The notes under the pieces were generated by a model that ran no database searches, was not told where the DNA came from, and worked only from the letters and a program-made list of their open reading frames with translations. From DATBED01 sp035480695 (GTDB lineage Bacteria > Patescibacteriota > Saccharimonadia > Saccharimonadales > UBA4665): 10,294 bases of DNA. Both the position numbers and the translations under genes were made by a program. This document shows positions 1-6,398 of the stretch, one piece after another. Within the stretch, counting starts at the first letter, position 1. Every line of letters starts with the position of its first letter. The stretch is taken from contig DATIHM010000031.1 in assembly GCA_035480695.1 (NCBI GenBank), positions 1-10,294 on the forward strand, written 5' to 3'.

Positions 1-3
1 TCC

Positions 4-1230
4 TTAGAGATTCTTTGGCAGCTTGGCCGAAAGCACTTTGCAGCCGGTTTTTGTGATTAGCACGTCATCTTCGATGCGCACGCCGACAGCCTCTTCTTTG
101 ATGTAGATGCCCGGTTCGACAGTCAGCACCATGCCCGGCTCGAGCGGTCGCTCATAATCGCCGATATCGTGCACGTTCAGGCCCAAAAAATGTGAGGTGG
201 CATGCGGGTAAAAACGGCGGACGCTTTCGTGGTCAATCAGCTTTATAAGCCCGAGCTCGCGCAGCTTCTCACCCATGAAATTCTCAATTTTCTGCTCGTA
301 ATCTTTCATGGAAACACCTGGCTTCAAGAGTCCGAGTGCGAAATTCTGGACATCCTGCACCGCCTGGTGGACGGCCTGCTGGCGCCGCGACGGCTGGCCG
401 AGGCTGACGGTACGCGAGATGTCGGCCGCATAATGTTCAACCTCGGCACCGACATCGATGATAATCAATTCCCCGCTGGCCAGCCGGCCGTCGTTCGCCA
501 CGTTGTGCAGCGTACAGGCCCTTTCGCCGGACGCGACTATCGGCTCGAAGGCATCTGTAGAGCCGCGCCGGCGAAAACCGCGCGAAATCTCGGCCTCCAG
601 CTCATATTCGTAGGCGTATTTGCCAAGCTTGGCCGGCCGCGTCGCCTCCTTTATGGCTGCTTCGGTAATCGAGATGGCTGATTTCATTGCCGCCAGCTCC
701 TCCAGCTGCTTGACCATACGCATCCTGATAAGATGGGGCGAGATATCCAGCAGCTCCAGCCCTTCCCTAAAACTCAGTAACTTCTCTACCAGAACCGCCC
801 GGGCCGGGTTTGTGTAGAGTCCGAAATGCTCCACGTAAGCCGGGGGCGGCGACAGCGTCGCCACGTGCTTGACCTTTTTCAGGCGGCCGCCCAAGCGCTC
901 CCAGCCTTCCTTGTCATCGTAAACCTGTTTGATGCCCGACCGGTTGGAAAGCGCTTCCGTGTCGACATTGCCGTCGAACGCCTCGCGCACGGCTGAGCGG
1001 CCAGGCACGATCAGATATTCGTTGTCGCGGTCAATTACCAGCACGATATCCGGGTCGTCAATGCCTGTCAGATACCAGAAGTTGGCATCCTGCGAAAAGG
1101 CATAGGTACTGTCACCGCCACGTTGCAGCAAGCCGTTGGCCGACATGACGATGGGCGCCGTTCCGGTGAACAACTGCCTGAGGCGCTGGCGGTTGCCAGC
1201 AAAAAAATCGCTCGAAAAGCGTGATTCCAT
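4..1230 (-). CDS. pepP: Xaa-Pro aminopeptidase, M24 metallopeptidase family
   Basis: Predicted cytosolic two-metal aminopeptidase that removes an N-terminal residue in front of proline. Numbered from the ATG at 1230 (408 aa), an N-terminal aminopeptidase-P domain (about 1-165, with the family-like stretch FSQDANFWYLTG) precedes a pita-bread catalytic domain. The five M24 metal ligands are visible: D259 (IIDVG), D270 (AADIS), H347 (SHFLG), E372 (VEPGIY) and E387 (RIEDD). H242 (TLHN) and H354 (NVHD) fit the usual substrate-side histidines. The frame extends to a GTG at 1242, but a TATAAT box on this strand (1248-1243) predicts transcription starting near 1236, so the GTG would not be in the mRNA; I therefore chose the ATG. 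Length is close to typical PepP. It is divergent from the NUDIX gene. The family call is firm; the exact substrate is inferred. Confidence 0.93.
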   Translation of the reverse strand: MESRFSSDFFAGNRQRLRQLFTGTAPIVMSANGLLQRGGDSTYAFSQDANFWYLTGIDDPDIVLVIDRDNEYLIVPGRSAVREAFDGNVDTEALSNRSGIKQVYDDKEGWERLGGRLKKVKHVATLSPPPAYVEHFGLYTNPARAVLVEKLLSFREGLELLDISPHLIRMRMVKQLEELAAMKSAISITEAAIKEATRPAKLGKYAYEYELEAEISRGFRRRGSTDAFEPIVASGERACTLHNVANDGRLASGELIIIDVGAEVEHYAADISRTVSLGQPSRRQQAVHQAVQDVQNFALGLLKPGVSMKDYEQKIENFMGEKLRELGLIKLIDHESVRRFYPHATSHFLGLNVHDIGDYERPLEPGMVLTVEPGIYIKEEAVGVRIEDDVLITKTGCKVLSAKLPKNL

Positions 1231-1235
1231 AATTA

Positions 1236-1277
1236 ATCTCACATTATAGCAAACCAGGCGCTGCTATAATCGGCTTA
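1236..1277. promoter_or_regulatory. Divergent pair of extended -10 promoters (pepP / NUDIX)
   Basis: The plus strand has TGCTATAAT at 1262-1270, then six bases, then the NUDIX ATG at 1277. The minus strand has the identical TGCTATAAT (1251-1243), then 12 bases, then the pepP ATG at 1230. Counting seven bases past each -10 box puts the starts at 1277 (exactly the A of ATG) and about 1236. Neither side has a recognisable -35 box, and the TGn extension would compensate. The two boxes form a perfect 9-base inverted repeat with a 10-base spacer. Start sites are inferred from spacing rules. Confidence 0.7.
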
Positions 1278-1747
1278 TGATCACGTGTGAATTCGAAGAT
1301 GGCAACCAGGCATCGCTGCGGCACGCAGTCGTTGATACTTTGGTTTTGAAAGACGACAAAATCCTGATGGTCAAACGGACTGCTAAACTGCTGGAAGGTG
1401 GCAAGTGGGGAATTGTCGGCGGTTTCGTCGACCGCGACGAGACGGTGGCCGAAGCGGCGGCCCGCGAAGTTTTCGAAGAGACAGGCTGGAAAATCAAAGA
1501 TTTGACATTGCTAACCTACATCGACAACCCGAACCGGCCTAACGAAGACCGGCAGAACATCTCGTTCGTATTTTTCTGCGAAGCCGTCGAGCAAACTGGC
1601 CAGCCGGACTGGGAATCAGATGAAGTACGTTGGTATCCGCTAAACGAGTTGCCGGCACGCGCCAAAACGGCTTTCGACCATATCGACAGCATCGACTTAT
1701 ACAAAAAATACCTGGCCGAAAACCTGGCTCTACCCATCCTTCACTAA
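1277..1747 (+). CDS. NUDIX family hydrolase
   Basis: Predicted Mg2+-dependent hydrolase of a nucleoside diphosphate linked to another group. The complete Nudix box (Gx5Ex7REUxEExGU) is at residues 49-71: G49, E55, R63, E64, E67, E68, G70, with hydrophobic residues in the U positions. The protein has 156 aa, a normal single-domain length. The N-terminal strand (VVDTLVLKDDKILMVKR) and the run GGKWGIVGGF before the box fit the ADP-ribose pyrophosphatase/MutT-like fold, but the substrate cannot be told from sequence. The ATG sits seven bases after a perfect extended -10 box, so the mRNA is probably leaderless and needs no Shine-Dalgarno; none is present. The last 18 bases overlap the 3' end of uvrC on the other strand. 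Confidence 0.93.
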   Translation: MITCEFEDGNQASLRHAVVDTLVLKDDKILMVKRTAKLLEGGKWGIVGGFVDRDETVAEAAAREVFEETGWKIKDLTLLTYIDNPNRPNEDRQNISFVFFCEAVEQTGQPDWESDEVRWYPLNELPARAKTAFDHIDSIDLYKKYLAENLALPILH

Positions 1748-3229
1748 GTATTTGGCAAGTACCTTGGCTTTGGGCCTGCCTAAGACCTGGGCCAGCTCAT
1801 CTTCGCCGGCTTCTGAAATGCCCCGCATCGAACCGAAAGCTTTGAGCAGCTTTTTGCGGGTGGCCGGGCCGATTCCGGGCACATCGTCGAGCAGGCTGGC
1901 CGTCTGGCGCTTAACTTTCAGTACCGAGTGGTAGCTGACCGCGAAGCGGTGCGACTCATCGCGGATCCTTTGCAGCAATTTGACCAGATTGGTGTTGTGC
2001 GGCAGGTTCACCAGAATAAAGTCTTCGCTTTCAGAGGTAAAACCGCCTAGGCCTTGCAAAGTTGACTCGTTAAGTGTCACGTTCGACTTACCTTTTTGGA
2101 TGACGACCTGTTCTTCCCGCTTGGCCAGTCCTATGAACGGGATCTGCTGGTACCCCGAGGCGTCGCGCGCTTTTATAGCAGCATCGAGCTGACCTTTGCC
2201 CCCGTCAATCAGGACAAGGCTTGGCAAACCCCAGGCTTTTCGGTTACGCTCGGCGAGGCGCCGCTTGAGAGTCTCGTTCATATTATAAAAGTCATTATTA
2301 TGGTCGAACTTGGTCTTGAACTTGCGGTATTCGGCTTTGTTGCTCACCCCATTCGTGAACACCACCATGCTGGCCACGACGTCGCTGCCCTGTTGGTGGC
2401 TGATGTCGTAACCTTCAATCCTATAGGGGAAATTGTCTAAGCTTAACAGGTTAACTAACTCATTCAAGGCGTGGTCTTTACTTATGTCAAGGAATTCCTT
2501 GTCGCTGAAAATAACCTGCGTGTCCAAGCCTCGCAACCAGAAAAGCTGGTTGCGTAGTCTGGCGGCCTGCTCAAAATTCTGGGCTTTAGCAGCACGCTTC
2601 ATATCACGCTCCAGCTCGTTGATGATGTTTTTTCGCTTGCCCTGGATTATCGCGATGAGCTTGCGTAAATTCGCTCTGTAATCTTCCAGGCTGGTGCGGC
2701 CTTCTTCAAGGCCCGGGTCAAGCCCTAAATGGTAATGAAGTGTCGCCCGTTTCTGGCCGGGAATCTTGCGGGTCGCAAACGGAAAAATCCTCCGCAATAA
2801 TTTAAGGGATTGGCGCACCGCCAGGGTGCTGAAGTACGGCCCGAAGTAGCGGGCACCGTCGTCGAGCGGACGGCGCGTGGTCGTGACTGTCGGATAATCG
2901 CTGTCGTAGTCGATGCGGATGTAGCTCATGGCTTTGTCGTCACGCAGGTCGATGTTATAGCGCGGCATGTAACGACGGATCATTTCGGCTTCCAAAAAGA
3001 GCGCCTCGATTTCGCTGTCGACGCACATCCAATCCAGGTCGGCGATTTCGACGACCAGCGCTTCAGTCTTGGGGTCTCGCCCGCGTGATTTTTGAAAATA
3101 CTGCCGCACGCGGTTGCGCAGCACCGCTGCCTTCCCCACATAAATAATCTCGCCTTTAGCGTCTTTATGGAAATAGACGCCCGGCGTTTTAGGCAACTCT
3201 TCTAACTTTTTCTCCAATATCTTGTTCAC
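1730..3229 (-). CDS. uvrC: Excinuclease ABC subunit C (UvrC)
   Basis: Nucleotide excision repair nuclease that makes the 3' and 5' incisions around a lesion after UvrA/UvrB loading. Domains in order: GIY-YIG nuclease, residues about 13-95 (GVY 17-19, YVG 30-32, Glu-rich helix ending LEAEMI, then YNI); UVR helix that binds UvrB, about 205-235; RNase H-like nuclease, about 270-430, with triad D275 (GYDIS), D342 (LIDGG) and H427 (ESHRF); and helix-hairpin-helix DNA-binding tail, about 445-495 (VPGIGPATRKKLL). At 499 aa it is shorter than E. coli UvrC (about 610). The four cysteines normally between the first two domains are absent: R154, T163, D171 and E175 occupy those positions. The start is a GTG next to a TAAAAT -10 box; the GIY-YIG domain begins too close to it for a later start. 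The stop is TAG. Confidence 0.96.
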   Translation of the reverse strand: MNKILEKKLEELPKTPGVYFHKDAKGEIIYVGKAAVLRNRVRQYFQKSRGRDPKTEALVVEIADLDWMCVDSEIEALFLEAEMIRRYMPRYNIDLRDDKAMSYIRIDYDSDYPTVTTTRRPLDDGARYFGPYFSTLAVRQSLKLLRRIFPFATRKIPGQKRATLHYHLGLDPGLEEGRTSLEDYRANLRKLIAIIQGKRKNIINELERDMKRAAKAQNFEQAARLRNQLFWLRGLDTQVIFSDKEFLDISKDHALNELVNLLSLDNFPYRIEGYDISHQQGSDVVASMVVFTNGVSNKAEYRKFKTKFDHNNDFYNMNETLKRRLAERNRKAWGLPSLVLIDGGKGQLDAAIKARDASGYQQIPFIGLAKREEQVVIQKGKSNVTLNESTLQGLGGFTSESEDFILVNLPHNTNLVKLLQRIRDESHRFAVSYHSVLKVKRQTASLLDDVPGIGPATRKKLLKAFGSMRGISEAGEDELAQVLGRPKAKVLAKYLVKDG

Positions 3230-3236
3230 TACTTCT

Positions 3237-3274
3237 ATTTTACCGCTTGACTGTTCACATGGCAGGTATATTAT
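3237..3274. promoter_or_regulatory. Interleaved divergent promoters (uvrC / small hypothetical gene)
   Basis: Minus strand: -10 TAAAAT (3242-3237), 17-base spacer, -35 CTGCCA (3265-3260). The predicted start is 3230, one base before the uvrC GTG at 3229. Plus strand: -35 TTGACT (3247-3252), 16-base spacer, -10 TATTAT (3269-3274). The predicted start is near 3281, three bases before a GTG at 3284. Each -35 lies inside the other promoter's spacer, so two polymerases could not sit here at once. The boxes are read directly; the start sites are inferred. Confidence 0.6.
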
Positions 3275-3283
3275 TTGAATATC

Positions 3284-3622
3284 GTGCTTATTCCAAAAGG
3301 TATAGGTGATATTCCAGTTCAGGGCCTCTTGGCTGAGGAGTCTGAAGATTCGTCAAAGGCAGAAAGATTTGGCGACAGAAGATTTGATCCTCTCTTATGC
3401 AGCCTCATCACCCACGAGCAACGCTATGCCTCCAAGGCAGGTAAGAGCCTAGTGATGCTAGTCAAGAATCTCGATAAGCCAGACATGGAAGACGTTGAGG
3501 GAATGGCCGCGCTAGCCAATTTTGCTAGAGCAGAGGCACGTTCAATTTTCCGCCAAACCTACCAAATGATGCTTACTACAACGGTTCTGGCTCCTGGTGC
3601 AAACCCGGCAGAGCAAGAATAG
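3284..3622 (+). CDS. Small hypothetical protein (about 112 aa)
   Basis: I do not recognise this family. The product is soluble, with no signal peptide or membrane segment. The first third carries a charged, serine-rich linker (EESEDSSKAERFGDRRFD), followed by a mostly helical part (about 38-100: CSLITHEQRY, then Ala-rich ANFARAEARSIFRQTY) and a loose tail. The frame opens at a TTG (3275), but the promoter predicts transcription from about 3281, so the GTG at 3284 is the better start. In favour of a real gene: a good -35/-10 pair, balanced residue use, and no other gene covering 3284-3541. Against: its last 81 bases lie antisense to the cysteine-rich end of trhO, and its codons look more AT-rich than the neighbours. 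Confidence 0.55.
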   Translation: MLIPKGIGDIPVQGLLAEESEDSSKAERFGDRRFDPLLCSLITHEQRYASKAGKSLVMLVKNLDKPDMEDVEGMAALANFARAEARSIFRQTYQMMLTTTVLAPGANPAEQE

Positions 3623-4429
3623 GTCGTTACAGCTTTTGTCGGCACAGTTTTCGTAATTGCTGGTATTGGCACTGCAGTGCACGCAAGCGCCAATGTCTTT
3701 GGCCGAATCGGAAAATTTAGTGCCCATGCGGCCGTCAAAGACATAAAGCGAGCCTTCCCACAAACCGTCGTCGCCGAACTCCTCGCCATACTTAACGATG
3801 CCGCCATCGATCTGATAGACCTCTTCGAAGCCTTTTTCTTTCATTAACATGCTGAGTACTTCGCAGCGGATTCCGCCGGTGCAGTAAGTGACGACCGGTT
3901 TGGTCTTGATTCCGTCGTATTTGGGGTCTTCGAGCTCTTGCGCGAAATCGCGGGTGTGGCGTACTTGCGGCACGACCGCGTCCTTGAACTGGCCGACTTC
4001 GGCTTCGTAAGAGTTCCGCCCGTCAAAAAACACGACATCTTGGCCACGTTTACCGATCAGCTCGTGGACTTGTTCAGGCTTGAGGTGTTTGCCGCCGCCG
4101 ACGATTCCCTTTCCGTCAACTTTTATTTTTCCAGGCACACCGAAGGTGACGATTTCCGGGCGGACTTTGACGCTCAGCTTCGGGAAGTCATCGCGGCGGC
4201 CCTCACTCCACTTAAAAGCAGTCTCTTTGAAAGGTTCGTAGGTCTTGAATTCCTTCACATAGGCTTTAAGGTCTTTGAGGTTGCCGCCGAGAGTGCCGTT
4301 GATGCCGTGCTCGGCGATTATCAGCCTGCCTTTCAGGTTGAGCTTTTCACAAAGCGCGCGTTGCCAAAGCCGCAAAGCCTCCGTATCTTGGACTGGCGCA
4401 AACTTATAGAACAAGATAATTTTTTGCAT
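3542..4429 (-). CDS. trhO: tRNA uridine(34) hydroxylase TrhO, rhodanese-domain family
   Basis: Oxygen-dependent enzyme known to form 5-hydroxyuridine at the wobble position of tRNAs (formerly UPF0176/YceA). An N-terminal acylphosphatase-like domain covers about 1-95 (FYKF start; AEHGINGTLGG at 39-49). A rhodanese domain covers about 115-220, with the active cysteine C183 in YCTGGIRCE and partner C189, ending in the family's QIDGGIVKYGE. A cysteine-rich C-terminal domain, probably metal-binding, covers 249-284 (C249, C252, C262, C267, C274, C277, C284). The length of 295 aa is within the family range. The ATG is exactly seven bases after TATAAT, so the transcript is predicted leaderless. The upstream 576-residue gene ends 12 bases earlier on the same strand. 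The tail overlaps the convergent small hypothetical gene. Confidence 0.94.
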   Translation of the reverse strand: MQKIILFYKFAPVQDTEALRLWQRALCEKLNLKGRLIIAEHGINGTLGGNLKDLKAYVKEFKTYEPFKETAFKWSEGRRDDFPKLSVKVRPEIVTFGVPGKIKVDGKGIVGGGKHLKPEQVHELIGKRGQDVVFFDGRNSYEAEVGQFKDAVVPQVRHTRDFAQELEDPKYDGIKTKPVVTYCTGGIRCEVLSMLMKEKGFEEVYQIDGGIVKYGEEFGDDGLWEGSLYVFDGRMGTKFSDSAKDIGACVHCSANTSNYENCADKSCNDLFLLCRVCTRSQNRCSKHHLVGLAEN

Positions 4430-4435
4430 CTGTCT

Positions 4436-4444
4436 ATTATATCA
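4436..4444 (-). promoter_or_regulatory. Extended -10 promoter of trhO
   Basis: On the minus strand the sequence TGATATAAT runs from 4444 to 4436, then six bases, then the trhO ATG at 4429. The TGA is also the stop codon of the upstream gene, so the stop doubles as the TGn extension. No good -35 match is seen 17 bases upstream. The predicted start is the A of ATG (inference). Confidence 0.65.
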
Positions 4445-6172
4445 GTGGCGCATCACGTAAAGGATGAGGATAACAGCGACCAGTGCGGTGATGACAATGC
4501 CGAAGCCGACGTCGACCAAGCGCCGGTGGTCAGATTGCTCTTGCTGCTCCTGGGCTTCATAAGCTGCGCGCGCCTTGTAATAGGCTAGGGCATCGGTTTC
4601 GCCGCCTAAGCCGGCCGAGGCTTGCTCGAAGAGCTGGTTCAGGGTCTGTTTGCTGGCAGTCGCGCTTGCCGACGGCTTTGCCTGGGAACTGTCGGCCGGT
4701 AGGTCGCGCAAGACCGGGTCGCGTTCGAAGTCGATTTCGTGCTCGACGATTTCGCGGCGCAGGATTTTCTTGACGTCGCCGCCGCGCAGGTGTTCGACAA
4801 TCAGGCGGCGCAGGCCGCGCTCGCCGATGAGATGCGTTTCGTAAATCTGACGCAGAGACGTCCCATCAACGATAATCCGCTCACTTAGAGCCAACAAGTC
4901 CGTGCGGTTGAGCGTTTCAACATTACGTGTGCGAAGGTGTTCCGGGATGTGCTCGAGGCGGTTGGTTTCATTTTTAGATGTGCGGATTTGTTCCGGCTGC
5001 TTCGGTCGTTTCTGGCGGGCAGCTTCGGCCGTAACGAGCATGTGGCCCAGATGTTCGTGGGTCGTGTCACTATGGAGTAGGCTGGCTTCCGGCGCGGCGC
5101 GGCGGCTTGACTGTGCCCGCTCAGCCGGTACGGACTTGGCCTTCTCGGCCGCCCGCGCCGCGCGCGACGACGCAACTTTCTCAATCACCAAGGCGCCATC
5201 ATTCCGCGATTTCTCGGCGGCGACTTTGCGTATGGCTTTCTCTTTGCTCTTGATCTGCCAGTGCAAATCGTCGACCTGTTTCTCAAGTTTTTTCTGAATC
5301 GGTATCAGCCGCTTTTCGGCCTTGATCCGACCGCGGCGACGCCCGATCATGTAGCCGATGATTCCGCCAATCAGCGCGGTAACAGCCGGATTTCCTTGGT
5401 CGTAGCGTTCGGCGTAAGATGACGCCGGGGTAATCGGTGCATTGTAGATATTGCCTGAAGACGTCGGGATTGGCGCCGAGAAACCGGCCGGCGAGCCTGG
5501 GCCTAATGGTGGTTGCGGCCCATGCGGCGGAACGCCACCGGCACCATGGCCACCATGAGCTACCGGCGGCTGGACTGGCGGGACTGTGCCGCCGCCCGCA
5601 CCGCCTGGCGCTTCTTCGTCGGTTTCATCTTGACCGGCCTCCGCGGCCCGGTCGAACACGATCTCTTCGGGCGCAGCCTCAGCAGTCTCTTTAGCTTCGG
5701 CTTCCGCCTCGTCCTCAGGCTCAGTCTCGCCTGGTGGTTCGTCAGACGCTTTCATGACCTCTTTCACTTCTTCAGGAGTCGCATCAATCTCAGCCAGCGT
5801 GTCCGCGGCAGCTGCCTCTATGTCTCCGGTCTCGGCCACCCGCTCGAGGAATTCCTTGGCGACCACGTCTTCATCGGTGTTTTCAGGAGCCGCCCGGGCT
5901 TCCTCTTCGGCCAGAGCGCTAGTGGCCATCTGTTTTTCGTTATCTGAGACGACTCCCTCCACCGGGACCTCGGCCTTTGATGCGGTTGCAACCGTTTTGG
6001 GCGGCTTGTTGAAAAATTCCCATGGCGTTTTCGGCCTATCTTCATCTTCCCGCTCACGCTTCTTATCTGAACGGGATTCAACTAAACGGAGAATCGAACC
6101 TTTCGAATCTTCCTCATCATCGTCATCTTCATGACGTTTGTCTGCTTTCAGCGCTGCGTTTTCTTGGCCCAT
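4442..6172 (-). CDS. Large acidic coiled-coil protein with C-terminal membrane anchor, function unknown
   Basis: I do not recognise the family. Regions of the 576 aa product: a charged start with DDDDEED (17-22); a low-complexity acidic Ala/Glu/Asp region (about 80-188); a Gly/Pro/His linker (189-230); a short glycine-zipper-like hydrophobic stretch (263-277, ALIGGIIGYMIG) followed by RRRGR; a long charged coiled-coil-like helix (about 282-345); an Arg/Ala/Ser spacer; a compact, apparently folded helical block (about 405-490, with LRQIYETHLIGERGLRRL); an Ala/Gln-rich linker; and a strong transmembrane helix (554-573) ending MRH. There is no signal peptide. The C-terminal helix suggests a tail-anchored protein with a cytosolic bulk; the glycine-rich stretch might be a second, short membrane pass. 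The start is uncertain: no Shine-Dalgarno precedes the ATG, and the frame stays open upstream to a stop near 6268 with no ATG, GTG or TTG. Confidence 0.85.
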   Translation of the reverse strand: MGQENAALKADKRHEDDDDEEDSKGSILRLVESRSDKKREREDEDRPKTPWEFFNKPPKTVATASKAEVPVEGVVSDNEKQMATSALAEEEARAAPENTDEDVVAKEFLERVAETGDIEAAAADTLAEIDATPEEVKEVMKASDEPPGETEPEDEAEAEAKETAEAAPEEIVFDRAAEAGQDETDEEAPGGAGGGTVPPVQPPVAHGGHGAGGVPPHGPQPPLGPGSPAGFSAPIPTSSGNIYNAPITPASSYAERYDQGNPAVTALIGGIIGYMIGRRRGRIKAEKRLIPIQKKLEKQVDDLHWQIKSKEKAIRKVAAEKSRNDGALVIEKVASSRAARAAEKAKSVPAERAQSSRRAAPEASLLHSDTTHEHLGHMLVTAEAARQKRPKQPEQIRTSKNETNRLEHIPEHLRTRNVETLNRTDLLALSERIIVDGTSLRQIYETHLIGERGLRRLIVEHLRGGDVKKILRREIVEHEIDFERDPVLRDLPADSSQAKPSASATASKQTLNQLFEQASAGLGGETDALAYYKARAAYEAQEQQEQSDHRRLVDVGFGIVITALVAVILILYVMRH

Positions 6173-6204
6173 GTCGTTGGCGAAATCGTTGTAAATTCTT
6201 GCAT
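6148..6204 (-). CDS. Possible 18-codon upstream ORF overlapping the start of the 576-residue gene
   Basis: An ATG at 6204 opens an 18-codon frame ending in TGA at 6150-6148, 25 bases inside the main gene and in another frame. It is the first ATG after the predicted transcription start (about 6211), with only about seven leader bases. That resembles the near-leaderless starts elsewhere in this window. No ribosome site is present. It may be chance. Confidence 0.22.
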   Translation of the reverse strand: MQEFTTISPTTWAKKTQR

Positions 6205-6217
6205 TCTTTAACTCTTT

Positions 6218-6246
6218 AGTATAAGATGGAAAATACTTTTTAGCAA
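6218..6246 (-). promoter_or_regulatory. Promoter of the 576-residue protein gene
   Basis: On the minus strand, -35 TTGCTA (6246-6241), a 17-base spacer and -10 TATACT (6223-6218) match the housekeeping consensus at 4/6 and 5/6. The predicted start is near 6211, leaving a leader of about 39 bases before the ATG at 6172. This differs from the leaderless layout of most other genes here. Confidence 0.5.
6220..6225 (+). promoter_or_regulatory. Weak -10 candidate for the ABC exporter transcript
   Basis: TATAAG on the plus strand matches the -10 consensus at five of six positions. It overlaps the opposite-strand -10 box. Upstream -35 matches are poor (CTTGCA at 6198-6203, spacer 16). If used, it would give a leader of about 165 bases before the ABC start codon, covering the leader ORF. 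Confidence 0.25.
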
Positions 6247-6284
6247 TTTCATCTGTACAGGTGATTTAACGGAGGCGGCCAAAA

Positions 6285-6335
6285 ATGCTTACTACACAAA
6301 CGACCCGGATTGTAGCCGCCTTCGCCGGTTGCTAA
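6285..6335 (+). CDS. Candidate leader peptide of the ABC exporter (16 codons)
   Basis: A strong GGAGG (6271-6275) lies nine bases before an ATG at 6285. The frame encodes MLTTQTTRIVAAFAGC and ends with TAA at 6333-6335, 63 bases before the exporter start. Codons 11-13 (Ala-Ala-Phe) are the anti-Shine-Dalgarno sequence that can mask either ribosome site. Few genes in this window have a strong Shine-Dalgarno, so finding one here supports real translation. The peptide matches no leader I know. Leader peptides that control exporters through ribosome position are established in Firmicutes (BmrB upstream of bmrCD); applying that here is inference. Confidence 0.45.
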   Translation: MLTTQTTRIVAAFAGC

Positions 6336-6385
6336 CTCTCGACTCTGCAAATCTTAAATATTTAATCCAAAAACTAACACGCCGC

Positions 6386-6391
6386 AGGAGG
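6386..6391 (+). promoter_or_regulatory. Ribosome binding site of the ABC exporter
   Basis: AGGAGG lies seven bases before the ATG at 6399, a textbook spacing. It supports that start and contrasts with the missing ribosome sites of most neighbouring genes. It is part of the second copy of the repeated GGAGGCGG block. Confidence 0.75.
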
Positions 6392-6398
6392 CGGTGTC

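Larger units (their letters stand above)
6271..6395 (+). promoter_or_regulatory. Competing Shine-Dalgarno / anti-Shine-Dalgarno leader of the ABC exporter
   Basis: The block GGAGGCGG occurs at 6271-6278, before a 16-codon leader ORF, and again at 6387-6394, before the exporter ATG. The sequence GCCGCCTTC at 6315-6323, inside the leader ORF, can pair over nine positions (one G-U) with 6271-6279, or over nine positions (two G-U) with 6387-6395. The two pairings exclude each other. A third, smaller hairpin (CGCC 6380-6383 with GGCG 6390-6393) also touches the exporter's ribosome site. The pairings are read by eye; a regulatory role is inferred. Confidence 0.5.

Noticed and set aside
1231..1242. 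Upstream GTG start for the aminopeptidase
   Set aside because: The TATAAT box on the same strand ends one base before this GTG, so the codon would lie upstream of the predicted transcription start.
4442..4444. UGA recoded as glycine (Gracilibacteria/SR1 code)
   Set aside because: Reading through the TGA of the 576-residue gene would run straight into the trhO promoter and start. The other genes stop at TAA or TAG without in-frame TGA inside recognisable domains.
3938..4588. Plus-strand open frame (216 codons) across trhO and the end of the 576-residue gene
   Set aside because: It is antisense to the rhodanese domain with its intact active site; no promoter or ribosome site precedes it.
6354..6365. 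AT-only palindrome TTAAATATTTAA in the ABC leader
   Set aside because: It could be an operator or -10 region, but no well-spaced -35 was found, and a 12-base AT palindrome is easily chance. Left as an unassigned detail.
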